This document shows positions 34,904-47,121 of a stretch of DNA of 64,000 bases, piece by piece. A model generated the notes under the pieces. The model saw only the letters and a list, made by a program, of their open reading frames with translations, made no database searches and had not been told where the DNA came from. This DNA is from Hysterangium stoloniferum (lineage: Eukaryota > Basidiomycota > Agaricomycetes > Hysterangiales > Hysterangiaceae): the NCBI GenBank assembly GCA_015178975.1, contig WHVD01000043.1, forward strand, positions 1 to 64,000, read 5' to 3'. Both the position numbers and the translations under genes were made by a program. Each line of letters opens with the position of its first letter. Within the stretch, counting starts at the first letter, position 1.

Positions 34904-35013
34904 GAATAATGCTTGTCGCAATGATTATGTAAGTGAGATTGGTAGTTCTCCCACGCATCAAGCCACGTCGCAATCCAAACTCTTTCTCTCGTTAACTCTC
35001 CTTGCTCACCACC

Positions 35014-36785
35014 ATGAGCGGCTGTAAGTGGCTTTTCCTCGTCTTTGGCATTGAGCTAACTATCTCGTATGCAGTCCGGTTTCTGAACCTCGTCCGGCCT
35101 TTCCTCCCCATTCTTCCTGAAGTATCTTCTCCAGAACGGAAGGTAGCCAAAACAATTATACATGGTCCTTAATCTTGCCGTATAACGTTGTTCTTCAGGT
35201 TCCGTTCAACCAAAAAATATTATGGACGGCCGTCACGCTTCTCATTTTCCTTGTTTGCTCTCAAGTACCTTTGTACGGTATCATGTCATCCGACTCATCC
35301 GACCCTCTTTACTGGTTGCGAGCAATCCTCGCCTCTAACCGTGGTACTCTCATGGAGCTCGGTATTACTCCTATCGTCACTTCTGGCATGATAATGCAGC
35401 TCCTCGCCGGAGCCAATCTCATCGAGGTAGATTTTGGACTCAAGGAAGACAGAGCGCTTTTCGGAGGCGCACAGAAACGTAAGTTCGCGACTATGCGCTG
35501 TGTTTTTTGTTGGTTGTGTCTTGACCTGATATTATGCAGTCTTCGCTCTTATTATCTCACTCGGCCAAGCAACCGTTTATGTCCTTACTGGTCTTTATGG
35601 CCAGCCGTCAGAAATCGGCGCAGGCGTTTGTCTTCTCCTGATTCTCCAACTCATCGCAGCCGCACTCATCGTCATTCTCCTCGACGAGCTCCTCCAAAAA
35701 GGCTACGGTCTTGGATCTGGTATTTCGTTGTTCATCGCTACTAACATCTGTGAATCTATCGTCTGGAAAGCCTTCAGTCCTACAACTATCAATACTGGTC
35801 GTGGTCCCGAATTCGAGGGTGCCATTATTGCACTTTTCCACCTCCTCTTGACCTGGAACGATAAGAGTCGCGCTCTCAAAGAAGCCTTCTACCGTGACCG
35901 TCTTCCCAACATTATGAACCTTGTTGCGACCGGTGTCGTCTTTGCCGCTGTTATCTACCTCCAGGGCTTCCGCATCGAAATCCCTGTCAAGAGCAACCGC
36001 TTCCGTGGCCAACGTGGTAGTTACCCTGTCAAACTCTTCTATACATCGAATATGCCCATCATGCTTGAGAGCGCTCTCACTAGCAATGTATTCATTGTCT
36101 CGCAAATGCTCACCAACCGTTTCCCAGATAACTTCTTTGTGCGCCTTCTCGGTGTTTGGGAGGTATGATTGATATGTACTCTAATTCGACCTCCCAGCTT
36201 ATTGTTATTTTACCAGCCTCTTGAGGACAGTGCCCAGCTTTCTGCAACCGGAGGCGTTGTATACTACATGTCGCCCCCACGTACCATCACTGCTGCACTT
36301 GTCGACCCGGTCCACACAGTGCTTTACATCACGTTCATGCTTTCCGTCTGCGCCTTGTTCTCTAAGACCTGGATTGAAGTCTCGGGCAGTGGTCCTCGCG
36401 ACGTCGCCAAGCAACTCAAGGAGCAGCAGATGGTCAGTGTCGCGTTGTCATACTCATCTTATGTCTGCTAACACACTGCCCGGTACAGGTGATGGCAGGA
36501 CATCGTGAAGGAAGCATGTACAAGGAACTGAAGCGTGTCATCCCTACCGCTGCAGCGCTTGGCGGTGCCATCCTCGGTGCACTCTCTGTAGTGGCTGAGC
36601 TTATCGGTGCCCTCGGAAGCGGCACTGGTATCCTCATGGCTGTTACCACAATCTACAGCTGTAAATATTTTACCTTTGATTTTTGGTATTTATTTCTCAT
36701 AGTACTATTATTATTTTCAGACTGGGAAATCGGCATGCGGGAATCTGGCGGGCAAGAGATCTCTGGCCTTGGAGATCTCATGTAA
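35014..36785 (+). CDS. SEC61: Protein translocon subunit Sec61 alpha
   Basis: Seven exons (35014-35023, 35075-35142, 35199-35478, 35540-36162, 36217-36432, 36489-36660, 36721-36785) give 477 residues, the family length. It starts [20 protein letters not shown], has the plug region with [16 protein letters not shown] and the ten-helix channel, [18 protein letters not shown], the cytosolic loop [30 protein letters not shown], and a C-terminal YWEIGMRES. It forms the ER channel with Sec61 beta and gamma; SRPRB in this window delivers ribosomes to it. Exon 1 codes for only three residues plus one base. Confidence 0.97.
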
Positions 36786-38029
36786 GGAAATTACACTCAC
36801 GGATGCTGTAGCATTTCCACGTTGTCTATCTGGCATCAGGGAGTGAGTGTAATTAACGGTCTGGCTGGACGGATAAGGGATGCGGTGCTGCTCTCCAAAT
36901 ACTGTAGGAGAGGCAGTAAAAAACAAGCTTCAGATATACCTCTGGGGAAATAATATTATCCTGACTACCGTTGAATTGTGTAAGATGTGTTCGTATGAGA
37001 TATCATGATGATCTCAGTGGCGACTCGTGAGCCTGAAGTGGTTGACTCGGAGTTGCTCCCTGCGCGTTTCTACTTGTCACCTCTAAATTTTAGTAGTCAT
37101 GCGGCGACTTCTGCGTGAACTACTAGGAGAGATATTCATCCAATGCCTTGCCTCCGCTCGCATTATTTCGTCTAAAGGCGCGCCACTCTTATCACTTCAA
37201 GGCTGTTGAAGTGGTTGCCTGATCATCATTATGATTGAGATGATGACTTCCATATGTTAAGCACATTCTGATCAGAGCCATCAGAAACCATAGAGGCAGG
37301 ATCATTCTCATCAATGAGTTTCTATAAGCCAAAGTAACTGAGATGAGCTTGAGCCTCCTGGGCCCAATCCTCATAGTCATCGTAGACCTTTAGGTGAGAT
37401 TTAATCTTCGGGAGTTTTTGTTAGTTGTGCGTGGTATTGCTGGAAAGGTGAATAATACTACAGATGGGGTTCTGAAAAGGTGGTTCCTAACATGGCTTCA
37501 TAAATCCATTGCTCCCCACTGATTCAACCACATTAGTTCCACAATATTTGGGTGCTTCAGCTAGAGGGTAACATTTGTAATATAATATAATCTGGTTTGT
37601 TGTTTGGTGCATTAAAGTGATGGACATTACATTGGTAATTATATTCAAAATTTATCCTATATTTGGCAAGACGAGGGGTTTTCGTGCGTGCGCAGACTCC
37701 TGATGGCTATTAGTTCATTGCTCAGATAAATTTGTTTCGGATGAATACTTTCAATTTTGGGAATGACAGTGAGGCAATTGGGAAGGAAGAATGTGACGAA
37801 CATTGATAATGTCGACGTGAAAGGTACCAGGGGACCTCAGTTGGGCATAATTACAAAGACATCCAAAGATATCCAGATCCATTTGAGGAGCTATGAGGTA
37901 GGTATGTCCTTCTGACCCATCGATGGACACGACAAAGACTGATTATTTATTTTTCATGTCATAGAAAGTATCATAAGTCAAACCTGAAACATAGTCGCAT
38001 AGAAACTTGAATGGAATAGTAGTAGTAGT
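36786..38029. other. Intergenic, left edge of the duplicated region
   Basis: No gene supported. 37948-38003 (gtcatagaaagtatcataag and flanks) recurs at 46899-46952, right after the Copia relic. Confidence 0.5.
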
Positions 38030-38732
38030 AGTTAAGATGGTTCTCATGCATGGCTAGTGCTCTTCAGCTAACTTTTAAAAGACTTCTATGAATTAGCAAA
38101 AGAGATTCGGCAACTCGTGGTCAAATCTGTGACATTTACCGGCACATCATAGAAAATAGGAAACTGTATTAGGCCACTTATGACATTAAGACTATCGTCT
38201 CAGATATCATGACATACACGACTACTCTTGGAATCGTTTTCAGGGTTTACATAAAGTATAACAGGAAACTGGAGGAGGGAGATTTGAGGCTACGGCCTGA
38301 TGTCCTTATTAGATCAAGAAAAATCGCAAATGCTACGTACTTGTGTAATACAACATATAATACGATAGTGTAGAAAGCTTATCGAATAGATCTACCCTCA
38401 TCGAGCAGACTATAGAAGTTCGACAGATTGGACGCGCCGACAGCCAATTTTGGAGCATTGCTCAAACGTTTGTGCTTTCCTTCTCGCCCAAAATTGCGAT
38501 GTTGGGCAATATAGATAGCCATCTGTCCGATAAAGTTTCGTCATTGGAGTTATGAAAAGATTTACGATCACATGTGCCAAAATTGTCGTTTCCGAAGCTT
38601 GCGATTGTGACGGCCGATGTTAGTCCCAGTCGCTGTCAGCTGCTCCATCGATCACATCGACAACGTTAATAAGGCATCAAACGTCAATATGGATATAATT
38701 AATTAAAAAATGGAAAAAAATAGTAGTCCTAT

Positions 38733-40844
38733 TTATATATTCCAACCCATCCCGCCGTCATCCTCTTCGCCAAGGGTACACCGCCCCTCGAGCTCCTGCT
38801 CCTGCGCCTCCACCTCAGAGATCAAATTTATATTCAATCGCCTGGGAGGACGATATCCGAGCATGTTGGCGAGCTGAAGGTAAGCTCCAGAGATGAGCTC
38901 CCGCCGTCGCTTTGCACAAGGTTTGCAGTGCTCACACCGAAAGTCGCCGACGAGGCAGTTGTAGCATTCATTGCACCCCTTACAACCTCCACAGTATGCA
39001 AGCATAGAACACTCTACGTTCTCTTGTATGTGATTGCGAACTTGCTCCGCTCTTGACCAAGCTTTGTGGCAGGTGGGACAGAAGTGCGTCAGATATTGCT
39101 CTGCTGCCCGATACTTCTGGTGCGTGTTGACAATGCGCCCATCGCAGAGCTTGATTGTCTTGTTGGCGATAGCTTGGAGTTCATCTCTAACATGGACCAC
39201 CCAATGTCGCAGGGAATGGGCCAACACCGTTGCCAAACTACAAACGGTCTTCTTGCAGTGCATGTCTCCGTAGGGACAGGGCACCTCGGATGGGTGTAGA
39301 GCGGTGTGCGTTGAAGAGGGTGGCCAGGAGGTGCGAGACGAGGAAGAGGGAAAGGAAGATTTGGGAAGACGTTTTGGTTCCTTTCCCCGACGACCCTTGG
39401 GACCTACCAGGGACGTTTTGGCGCGATGATTGCGCGTTTTTGATTGAGGTTTCAGTTCTGAACTAAGTGGAATGAAAGTAAGACTAAGAGGGTTAGCAGG
39501 CGAATGCCCGCAGACTCGCTCGTTATTGTCATTCCAGTGGCTGCAGGCGGGGAGGCTGTTACCTCCTGTGTGCGGTTCAGGACCTAAATTATAACGATTT
39601 GGGTTGGTGGGTGCGCCCCTGATTGTGATTTCATTAGTAATTTGTCGTACACACTCAATACAGTAAGCCATACGTATGCGCCTCATCAACCCGAGTGAAT
39701 GCCGGTGGCCTGTTTGATGTTTGTTCTTCCAAGGCTACTTGTGTATAACATGGATAGAGTGTGAAACTATAGTTCAAGCATGAGTGTGTGTGTTGCGATT
39801 CATGTGAACCTCGGGTGAGAGAGGCCATACCTGCCGAGGCGACCTGTTTGAGTATACTCAGGCGCGGTGGTACCGCTCCACGGACTCATCATGGATGGCG
39901 AAACATGGGTGGCAATGCTTGGGCCTGACAAAGTATTATGAGAACCTGGACTAGCATCCTCAAAATTAACGACCCTATATTGAAGTTAAAATTGCAATTA
40001 GCGATTCATCGGAGCTACGATTATACCTCACATACCCGTTCCATCCACCAAACGAAGAATACGAAGACATACTCATATTGCCTTGCGGCTCCACTCCCAC
40101 CGGATACAGTATATTCGACGGTACTTGTGAATAATTCGGAAGTATTGTGTGGGGCTGTAGATTCGACGGCGAAGGAGAATATTTGTGCGAACGCAGCAAG
40201 GTACTCTGTGGGAAGCTATGGATTGAATCAGTAGTTAGGTAAAATAACTATAATTAAGAGGCTTGGACTCACGATCTGTAGTCAAACATCGTATCGCAGT
40301 TGGGAGAGGTCCCAGTAAAGAAATCAGACGGTGTTCCAGGAATGCATAAGTCCCGGCCGCTATGTCATTATTGTTCGTTAGACCTAGATAATTGCAAAAC
40401 GTCCCATATTCCCCGATAACTTACCCCTGATAACTATCCTCATTACGCCGCAGAGGTGGAGCTGAAAAATAAGTCTGCACGTCGCTCAGCCTCACTTGGG
40501 ACCTATCTGCGCTATGGTGGGCAGGCCAATCGTTTTGGGGTACCGGTGCCGATAGATCAGTGGCATAGCCAACCTGGGTGATTCCCTGGACGCTGGGAAT
40601 GCGGTTGATGTCAGTTCGTGTGTATCGACGAGATGACGCTGTCCTTAAAACCACAACATAAAACAAATGATGAGTCTGGTAAAGCAACGCCAACACAACT
40701 GACTCACATTTCGTTTGACTGCGCGAATGACAGAACCTCGTTGTGACGAGTTGTGTTTGTTCTAGAAAATGGTTACGTTAAAACGGTGGGAGGGGTATGA
40801 CGTGGAGAAAATGCTCACGAAATGCCGCTGGATAGCATGTACAT
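38733..40844 (-). CDS. Zinc-finger protein of unknown function, copy A (most complete)
   Basis: Multi-exon model from MYMLSSGIS (40844): exons carry SSRRYTRTDINRIPSVQ, QVRLSDVQTYFSAPPLRR, DLCIPGTPSDFFTG, a Ser/Pro/Asn-rich part, NFEDASPGSHNTLSGPS, and a final 310-codon exon. Introns are GT...AG and phases match (several split Gly codons). The C-terminal part is Cys/His-rich: CPYGDMHCKKTVC, a C2HC finger-like CPTCHKAWSRAEQVRNH with Cys six residues later, then dense CGGCKGCNECYNC and CEHCKPCAKRRR. About 540 residues. The first half is low-complexity, as in regulators. A DNA-binding role is inference from the finger; no family recognised. Confidence 0.65.
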
Positions 40845-41281
40845 TATTTTAACTGAGAGGATGTGTTGGAATGCTAGGGGGTAAGTGTGGTAACCTAGTC
40901 GAGAACCTGAGGGGAAGCTGGAGGAAGGAATGAGACTTTGTTTGAAGTTATATATCCTTGATTAACCGCAGAAGCAAACTCAAATTCGCGCTCTCGGAGA
41001 TTGCTTTTGTTTCACCATATCGCAATACGGATAAAGAATCTTAACCCTCGTGTATAACATGTGTTAGGTGCCAATATCACATTGGAAGCAGTCTATTGCT
41101 GGTTACCTCTATTATCAATACAACCGGCTAAATATCAGAAGTCAGAAATAGGAGAGGAAGTGAGGTATTTGACAAGTAAAAAGAACAGCCTTCCCTTTGT
41201 TCCTTTTTGTCCTGATTTGATTGAAAGGAGAAGCGCACAGCCACACCGCGTCAGCCACCGACAGGAACTTGGCTTATTACA

Positions 41282-42036
41282 CTACAGATCTAGCGTACGG
41301 GAGATATTTTGGGTTAATTTATGAAAACAGGCGGGAATGAGTAACGAATACTCAAAGAACAACGTTGAGCACCTGTAGGTAGCTGTGTCAAGGTTGGTAA
41401 GCGAATGTGGCTGCCTGGCCCCGCGCCATATCAAACTTCGATAATAACCACAAGAAAATGTATTCCCGGGTTGGGATAGCCAATCTGAGCTATTCCAAGT
41501 CATCGGATTAAGACTTCCATTCCACAACAGCCTTCCTCCACACCAGTGACACGACGGCGCTAGATTGTTAAACACATCCTCAGTGAGATCTCAATCAAAG
41601 CTACTCATTGTATAGTTAGTTCAACAGTTCATGCTGTTTTGGGTCTTAAAATATTTAGACTGAATAAAAGGGAATTGGCGAATTAGGATAGTCGACTGCC
41701 TCCAAATCTCAGTTGCTGTTTTCTCACGGCTCGACCCCAGACCCCCACGACATGGCATATGGGCTTCAGAATGTATTGGAAGGACTAATGTCGGATCGCC
41801 CATTGTCGTCGCAGAAGCAACGCGTGAATTAATGAGCGCTCGTATCGCCTGGCATGATCCACCAGGCGTATCCGTGGTCGTCCCGGTTTGTTCAGAACAG
41901 CCACTGAAGACGGTTCCCTTTCAGATGTGGAGGAAACGGAGTCAATTGTTATCCAGTCCCTTCCACAGTTTTCAGCTTCCAACTGAAGGATAGAATCTCT
42001 TTCATCTGATATAATTGGTGAAAGCGTCAAGTGCAC
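41282..42036 (-). other. Possible small gene, preserved in both arms of the inverted duplication
   Basis: Minus-strand frames MHLTLSPIISDERDSILQLE, MGDPTLVLPIHSEAHMPCRG and NLAPSCHWCGGRLLWNGS lie in a row and recur at 62319-63066 on the plus strand. A length difference of several bases after the PGRPR motif shifts the frame between copies, so at most one is functional, or this is non-coding. Confidence 0.35.
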
Positions 42037-42960
42037 CTATATTATGCCTCGAGAGAGAGAATTCACTGCAAAGGGAACAGCGGTGCCTGTAATAATAAGT
42101 GTCGGACATGGCAGTATTAGATATGAGCACGCAGATAAGCGTTAGGATCTACTTTATCCGAACATTGTCTCCTTTGATGTGAGTCCACCCAGCCTCAAGT
42201 GACTGTGTATCTCTCTTACAACACATTGTTAATCTAGAGTAAAATTTATGAAGTGGAAGATAAGAGATCGTGATATTGCTATTTTAGGTTTTGTGGTGCT
42301 ATGCGCGATCTTGGAACATCAGATGTGAATAAGTTTACAGCCAATTGACGAGATACAAGCAGTTTCAGTCTCACGTAATGGCACGTAGGAATTATGAAAT
42401 GAACACAAATCTATAGAGGAAAGCACAGCATAGGTGCATCACCACGGTCCTCCCTCACTGCTGGCACGTGGCTGTCAACTTACTGCAGGCGTCCGAGTCC
42501 ACGAGGCTGCCATCCTAAATAAACAGAGGCCGACAGTCTGCCGTTGCAGTTTCGGTTTTTGGTAAAATAGGTGGGAGAGAAACTAAATATGAGGTTGGTT
42601 ATGACCATCCGACTGGTAATCATTCGAGCAGATATGTTATATGACTCTCAATGAGTCCCAACTCTCGATATCACGATATTCCACCACAACAACCAAAATG
42701 TAAGGTTCGTTTTCGTCGCTCCGGTCACTGCAAGTATCCGCTTGGTATAAATCCGTTAGCCATGATATTCATGCTGTACCTTCCTGTCCTGGATGGATTA
42801 GGGGATCATAATAAAATGCCCTCATTGAAGCTCAGGATTTTCAAATTGTCGCGTTGAGATAGTATAATGAATTCAGTCAGACGCCTTGGGTACTCGTAAT
42901 GAACAAATCTATCGCTAAATTTCGTTCTGCTGGTTCCACCTGGGCTGCTATAAATAATAT

Positions 42961-43189
42961 TGTTGTTGTGTTCCGTTTAATACTCCCATCGCTGCAGTCG
43001 ATGCGTGGGGTGAATCGACTGGGGTGTAACCTAATAGCCTTGGCTGTTCTTATACGATGTTCAAGGGGGAGAAAAATAAGCTGTGAACAATTTCGGAGAA
43101 AGATAGTACGATTGAAAAATGGTTGTGAGGCATAATCGGTACCTTGTAACCCTGTGGTATAGTATAACCTTGGTTGTTCTCATGATCGG
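42961..43189. repeat. Repeat shared with 51560-51740 (inverted)
   Basis: The stretch around CCATCGCTGCAGTCGATGCG (about 42988) and the downstream GGGGGAGAAAAATAAGCTG appears reversed at 51590-51735. Confidence 0.75.
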
Positions 43190-44060
43190 GAGCATGTGAT
43201 AGCCCCTTAACTACGACAGTTCAGGACCTAGGTTATAATGAAATGGGTTGGCGAGTGGACCCCTGATGGTGATTTCATTAGTAATTTGTCGTACACACTC
43301 AATACAGTAAGCCATACGTATGTATATGCCCATCAACTCGAGTGAAAGCCGGTAGCCTGTGGGATGTCTGCTCTTTCAAGACTACTTGTGTATAACACGG
43401 ATAGAGTGTTAAACTACAACTCAAGCATGATTATGTGTATTGCAATTCATGTGAACCTTAGGTGAGAGAGGCCATACCTGTCTTGGCGACCTGTTTGAGT
43501 CCACTCGGGAGCAGTGGTACCGTTCCACGGACTGATGATGGGTGGCGAAACATGGGTGGCAATGCTTGGGCCTGACAAAGTACTAGGAGAACCTGGACTA
43601 GCATCCTCAAAATGAGCAACCCTATATTTAAGTTAAAATTACAATTAGCGATGCATCAGAGCTACGATTATGCCTCACATACCCGTTCCATCCACCAAGT
43701 GAAGAATACGAAGAGATCCTCGTATTGCCTTGCAGTTCCATTCCCACCGGATACAGTATATTTGACGGTGCTTGTGAATCATTCGGAAGTATTATTGTGT
43801 GGGACAGTAAATTCGACAGCGAAGGAGAAGATTTGTGCGAATGCAGCCAGGTACTCTGTGGGAAGCTATGGATTTAATCACTAGTTAGGTAAAATAACTA
43901 TAATTAAGAGGCTTGGACTCATGACCTGTAATCAAATATCATATCACAAGTGGAAGAGGAGGTCCCAGTAAGGAAATCAGATGGTGTTCCAGGAATGCAT
44001 AAGTCCCAGCCGCTATGTCATGATTGTTCATTAGACCTGAATAATTGCAAAACATCCCAT
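43190..44060 (-). pseudogene. Zinc-finger gene fragment C (middle exons only)
   Basis: Matches copy A at 39590-40400 on the same strand: the exon with SPSNL/PVGVEPQG, the exon with DLCIPGTPSDFF, and the GPSIATHVSP exon, with base changes and small indels. The zinc-finger exon is missing. Confidence 0.8.
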
Positions 44061-44061
44061 A

Positions 44062-44540
44062 TCTGGTGCCCCAAAACAATCAGCCTCTCCACCATAGCAC
44101 AGATAGGTCCCAGGTGAAGCTGAGCGACATGCAAACCTATTTTTCAGCTCCACCACAGCATAAGGAGGGTGGTTGTCAGCAGTAAGTTGTCAGGGAATAT
44201 GGGACATTTTACCATTATCCAGGTCTAACAAACAATCATGACATAGCAGCCAGGACTTATGCATTCCTGGAACACCATTTGATTTATTTACTGGGACCTC
44301 CTCTTCCAACTGCAATATGATGTTTGACTACAGATCATGAGTCCAAGCCGCTTAATTTTAGCTATTTTACCTAATTAGTGATTAAATCCATAGCTTCCCA
44401 CAGTGTACCTGACTGTGTTTGCAAAAATCTTTTCTCTCACCATCAAATCTACGGTCCCACACAATGATACTTCCGAATGATTCGCAAGACCGTCAAATAT
44501 ACTTTATCCGGTGGGAATGGAACCGCAAGGCAATACGAGG
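44062..44540 (+). pseudogene. Zinc-finger gene fragment D, inverted against fragment C
   Basis: Starts in the exon with DVQTYFSAPP (cctatttttcagctccacca near 44145), runs through the next two exons on the plus strand and stops at the Copia relic. With fragment C it makes a head-to-head inverted repeat with almost no spacer. Confidence 0.8.
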
Positions 44541-46898
44541 ATCTCTTCGTTACTTGGCTCTCCGCGGTACGAAACGCTCACTCACAGTCCACGATACGCC
44601 AGAAGTAAATAGTGTTGCGGAACATTTAAACCACACTCGCGCTATGTTTTTAGGTGCAGATCTCCCTAAATGTTTATGGGGCAAAGCGATTATACATGCG
44701 ACATACCTCAAGAACCACCTTCACTCGTGCTCTACCTCTACAAGATAAGACCTCTTTCGAGATGGTTCATGGTACAAAGCCAAATTTGTTTGGACTGCCG
44801 GAATGGGGAAAGAGAATGTTGGTAAGGGTAGAAGATGAGGGGAAGTTGGAAGCAAAGGCAAAGGAAGGTCACTGGGTTGGTTATAGTAGGGACACCAAGG
44901 GACATCGCCTATAATGGCCAGATAAATGCACGGTGACAGTTGAATATAATGTTGTCTTCCCAGATGACAACGTGGATGTTCCTGTGCCAACTGCTCAGTC
45001 AGAGGAGAAGATACGACAAATAGTCAGTCTTCCAAAGGTGGAGCAGGCAGGACGTACGTACCCAACCCGAAAATGTCCCTCTGCCTGTTTCTGGTCCTAC
45101 TTCGCCACCGTCTGTTTCCGACCCTGTAACTGACTTCGAGAAACCCCCCGAGACGGTTACGCCTGAAGGCCGTGGTGCACGCATCCGGAAGCCGTCAGAC
45201 TATATTCGACGCATCGCGGAAGGGACAGGCGTTAGCGACAATAGGTCAAAAGCATCAACATACCTGAAAGGCATGCAAGTACCTAGCACAACTTCTATGT
45301 TCGTCGCTTTCCCTGACAACATAATTTTCGATGCGGACAAATCACCTGTTGATTTGTCGCCTACAGTATTTTTGAGGAATTCGACAACACTGCGAAAGGA
45401 AACGTGGATGAGGAAGATGTATGACAAATCATATCAGCTGCACCTACCTCTATGCTCTTTATTTCAACCACTGATGAGCCCAATACTCTAAACGAAGCAT
45501 TGATGTGAGAGGGCGCACCTATGTAGAAAAAGGTGATTGACGCTGAAATGGAGGCATTGAACAGCATCATGGTGCCTTGTAGAGTGACCAGAGGTTACAA
45601 ATATTGTTGGGAGCCGTTGGGTCTTCAAGATCAAACACGACGCGAATGGCAATATCGAAAAATACAAGGCACGCTTAGTTGCACAGGGTTATACTCAATT
45701 CTTCAATGTCGATTATGACGACACTTTCTCACCTGTCGTACGCCTTGCATCCCTTTGTCTCATTACAGCTCTCGCTGCATGAATGGTTGGCTTATCCAGC
45801 AAATGGATGTCAACAATGCATACCTCAACGCACCGCTTCGTGAGAGAATTTATATGCAACCGCCGCCTGGTCTTGAGTGGGGACCAAATGTCATTTTCCT
45901 GATGCAGAAGGCATTGTACAACCTAAATCAGTCCGGATATGAGTGGTATAAGTGTTTGCGCGATCCATTGACCACTTTTGAATTCAAACCTTGCGAGTCC
46001 AATCCAGCTGTTTTTTCACAAATGCGTGGACGGTGTGTACATCATTATCGCAGCTGCCGTCGATGACCTCATGATTGTTGCGAGTACGAATGGAGCTATG
46101 AAAAAGACAAAGAATCAGCTCGAGTCTTGATCGCGCTGCGCGCACCATTTCTTTTTCCCAAGTCACCTAGATCGACACGATCACCGCATGCTTTAACCTG
46201 CAAAATGCTGCCACCATTTCTACGCCACCAAACCCACACGTGACACTTTCAAAATTACCGTGTCCTATAACGTCGCCTCAGTATGAATACGTGGCATGCA
46301 TTCCATATCGTGAGATCATAGGCTCACTGATGTGGACTGCAGTCCTGACATAGCCTTTGCTGCGTCACTCTTGGGTCAATTCATGGAGAATCCCGGAAAG
46401 CATTGGGAAGCTGCGAAAAGAGTTGTGAAGTATTTGAAAGGGATGTGAGAGATGGAACTCACGTTTGGCATCAAACGCACTGGCTTAACGGCCTGTATAG
46501 ATGCAGACTGGGGTTCCCAAAACCATTAACACTCCATTTCCGGTTACACGTTTTTGATTGACGGCGGTGCTGTATCCTGGAGCACAGAAACAGAGAATTA
46601 TTACGCTGTCAAGTGCAGAGGTTGAGTTCGTTGCTGTGATGCATGCGGCAAAGGAAGCATTGTGGTTAAGAGCCTTTCTCGCGGAAATCACGCGCCTGCT
46701 CGCTTACTCACTCATACTGTTTTCCAATAATCAGGTCACTTTCATGCTTACAAAAGATGCACAACACACAGCTCGTACGAAACACATCAATATTCGCTTC
46801 AAATTTATTTGCTATTCTGTCGAAAAAGAAGAACCTTAGTTCGTTTATTGTCCCACCGAACATATGGTAGCTGACATTTTCACTAAAGCACTGCCTCG
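44541..46898 (+). pseudogene. Ty1/Copia pol relic (integrase end, RT, RNase H)
   Basis: Frames in order: AEHLNHTRAMFLGADLPKCL and LPEWGKRMLVRVEDEGKLEA (integrase C-terminal half), a Pro/Ser linker, IDAEMEALNSIM, RLVAQGYTQFFNVDYDDTFS (RT start, in another frame), QQMDVNNAYLNAPLRERIYM, VDDLMIV (RT catalytic region), IDADWGS (RNase H) and the terminal ADIFTKALPR. Many frameshifts and stops. No LTRs found at its ends. Gag and protease are missing. Confidence 0.9.
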
Positions 46899-47121
46899 TA
46901 TATTTTTCATGTCATAGAAAGTATCATAAGTCAAACCTGAAACATAGTCGCAAAGATCAGTAAGTATGCCGTCTATATTGTCTAGAGCCATCTAGGAGAG
47001 CTAGCTAGCTCGGCTAGACACACTACTTTCGCGAGATCCCTATTTACTAGTCAGTATAAAAGCTTACTATAGATCTAGGGAGTCTACATAATGGGTGTAG
47101 ACATTCCCAAATCCCTGATGC
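46899..47121. repeat. Dispersed short repeat (copy 1)
   Basis: 46899-46952 copies 37948-38003. 46953-47121 (agatcagtaag ... aaatccctgatg) recurs at 52168-52292 continued at 61032-61084, where the complete Ty3-type element interrupts it. It contains GAGAGCTAGCTAGCTC and a TGTCTA...TAGACA pair about 125 bp apart. Confidence 0.75.

Larger units (their letters stand above)
38030..42960. repeat. Segmental duplication block (zinc-finger gene copy A plus upstream DNA)
   Basis: 38030-40230 is repeated in the same direction at about 48200-50820. About 40340-42960 is repeated inverted at 61390-64000 and would continue past the window end. Identity is high: one 68-codon open frame (42651-42857) has an identical translation in the inverted copy (61489-61695). 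Confidence 0.88.

Noticed and set aside
46979-47103. Small solo LTR or MITE bounded by TGTCTA and TAGACA
   Set aside because: Homology between copies extends beyond both ends and no target duplication is seen, so these are not the true boundaries.
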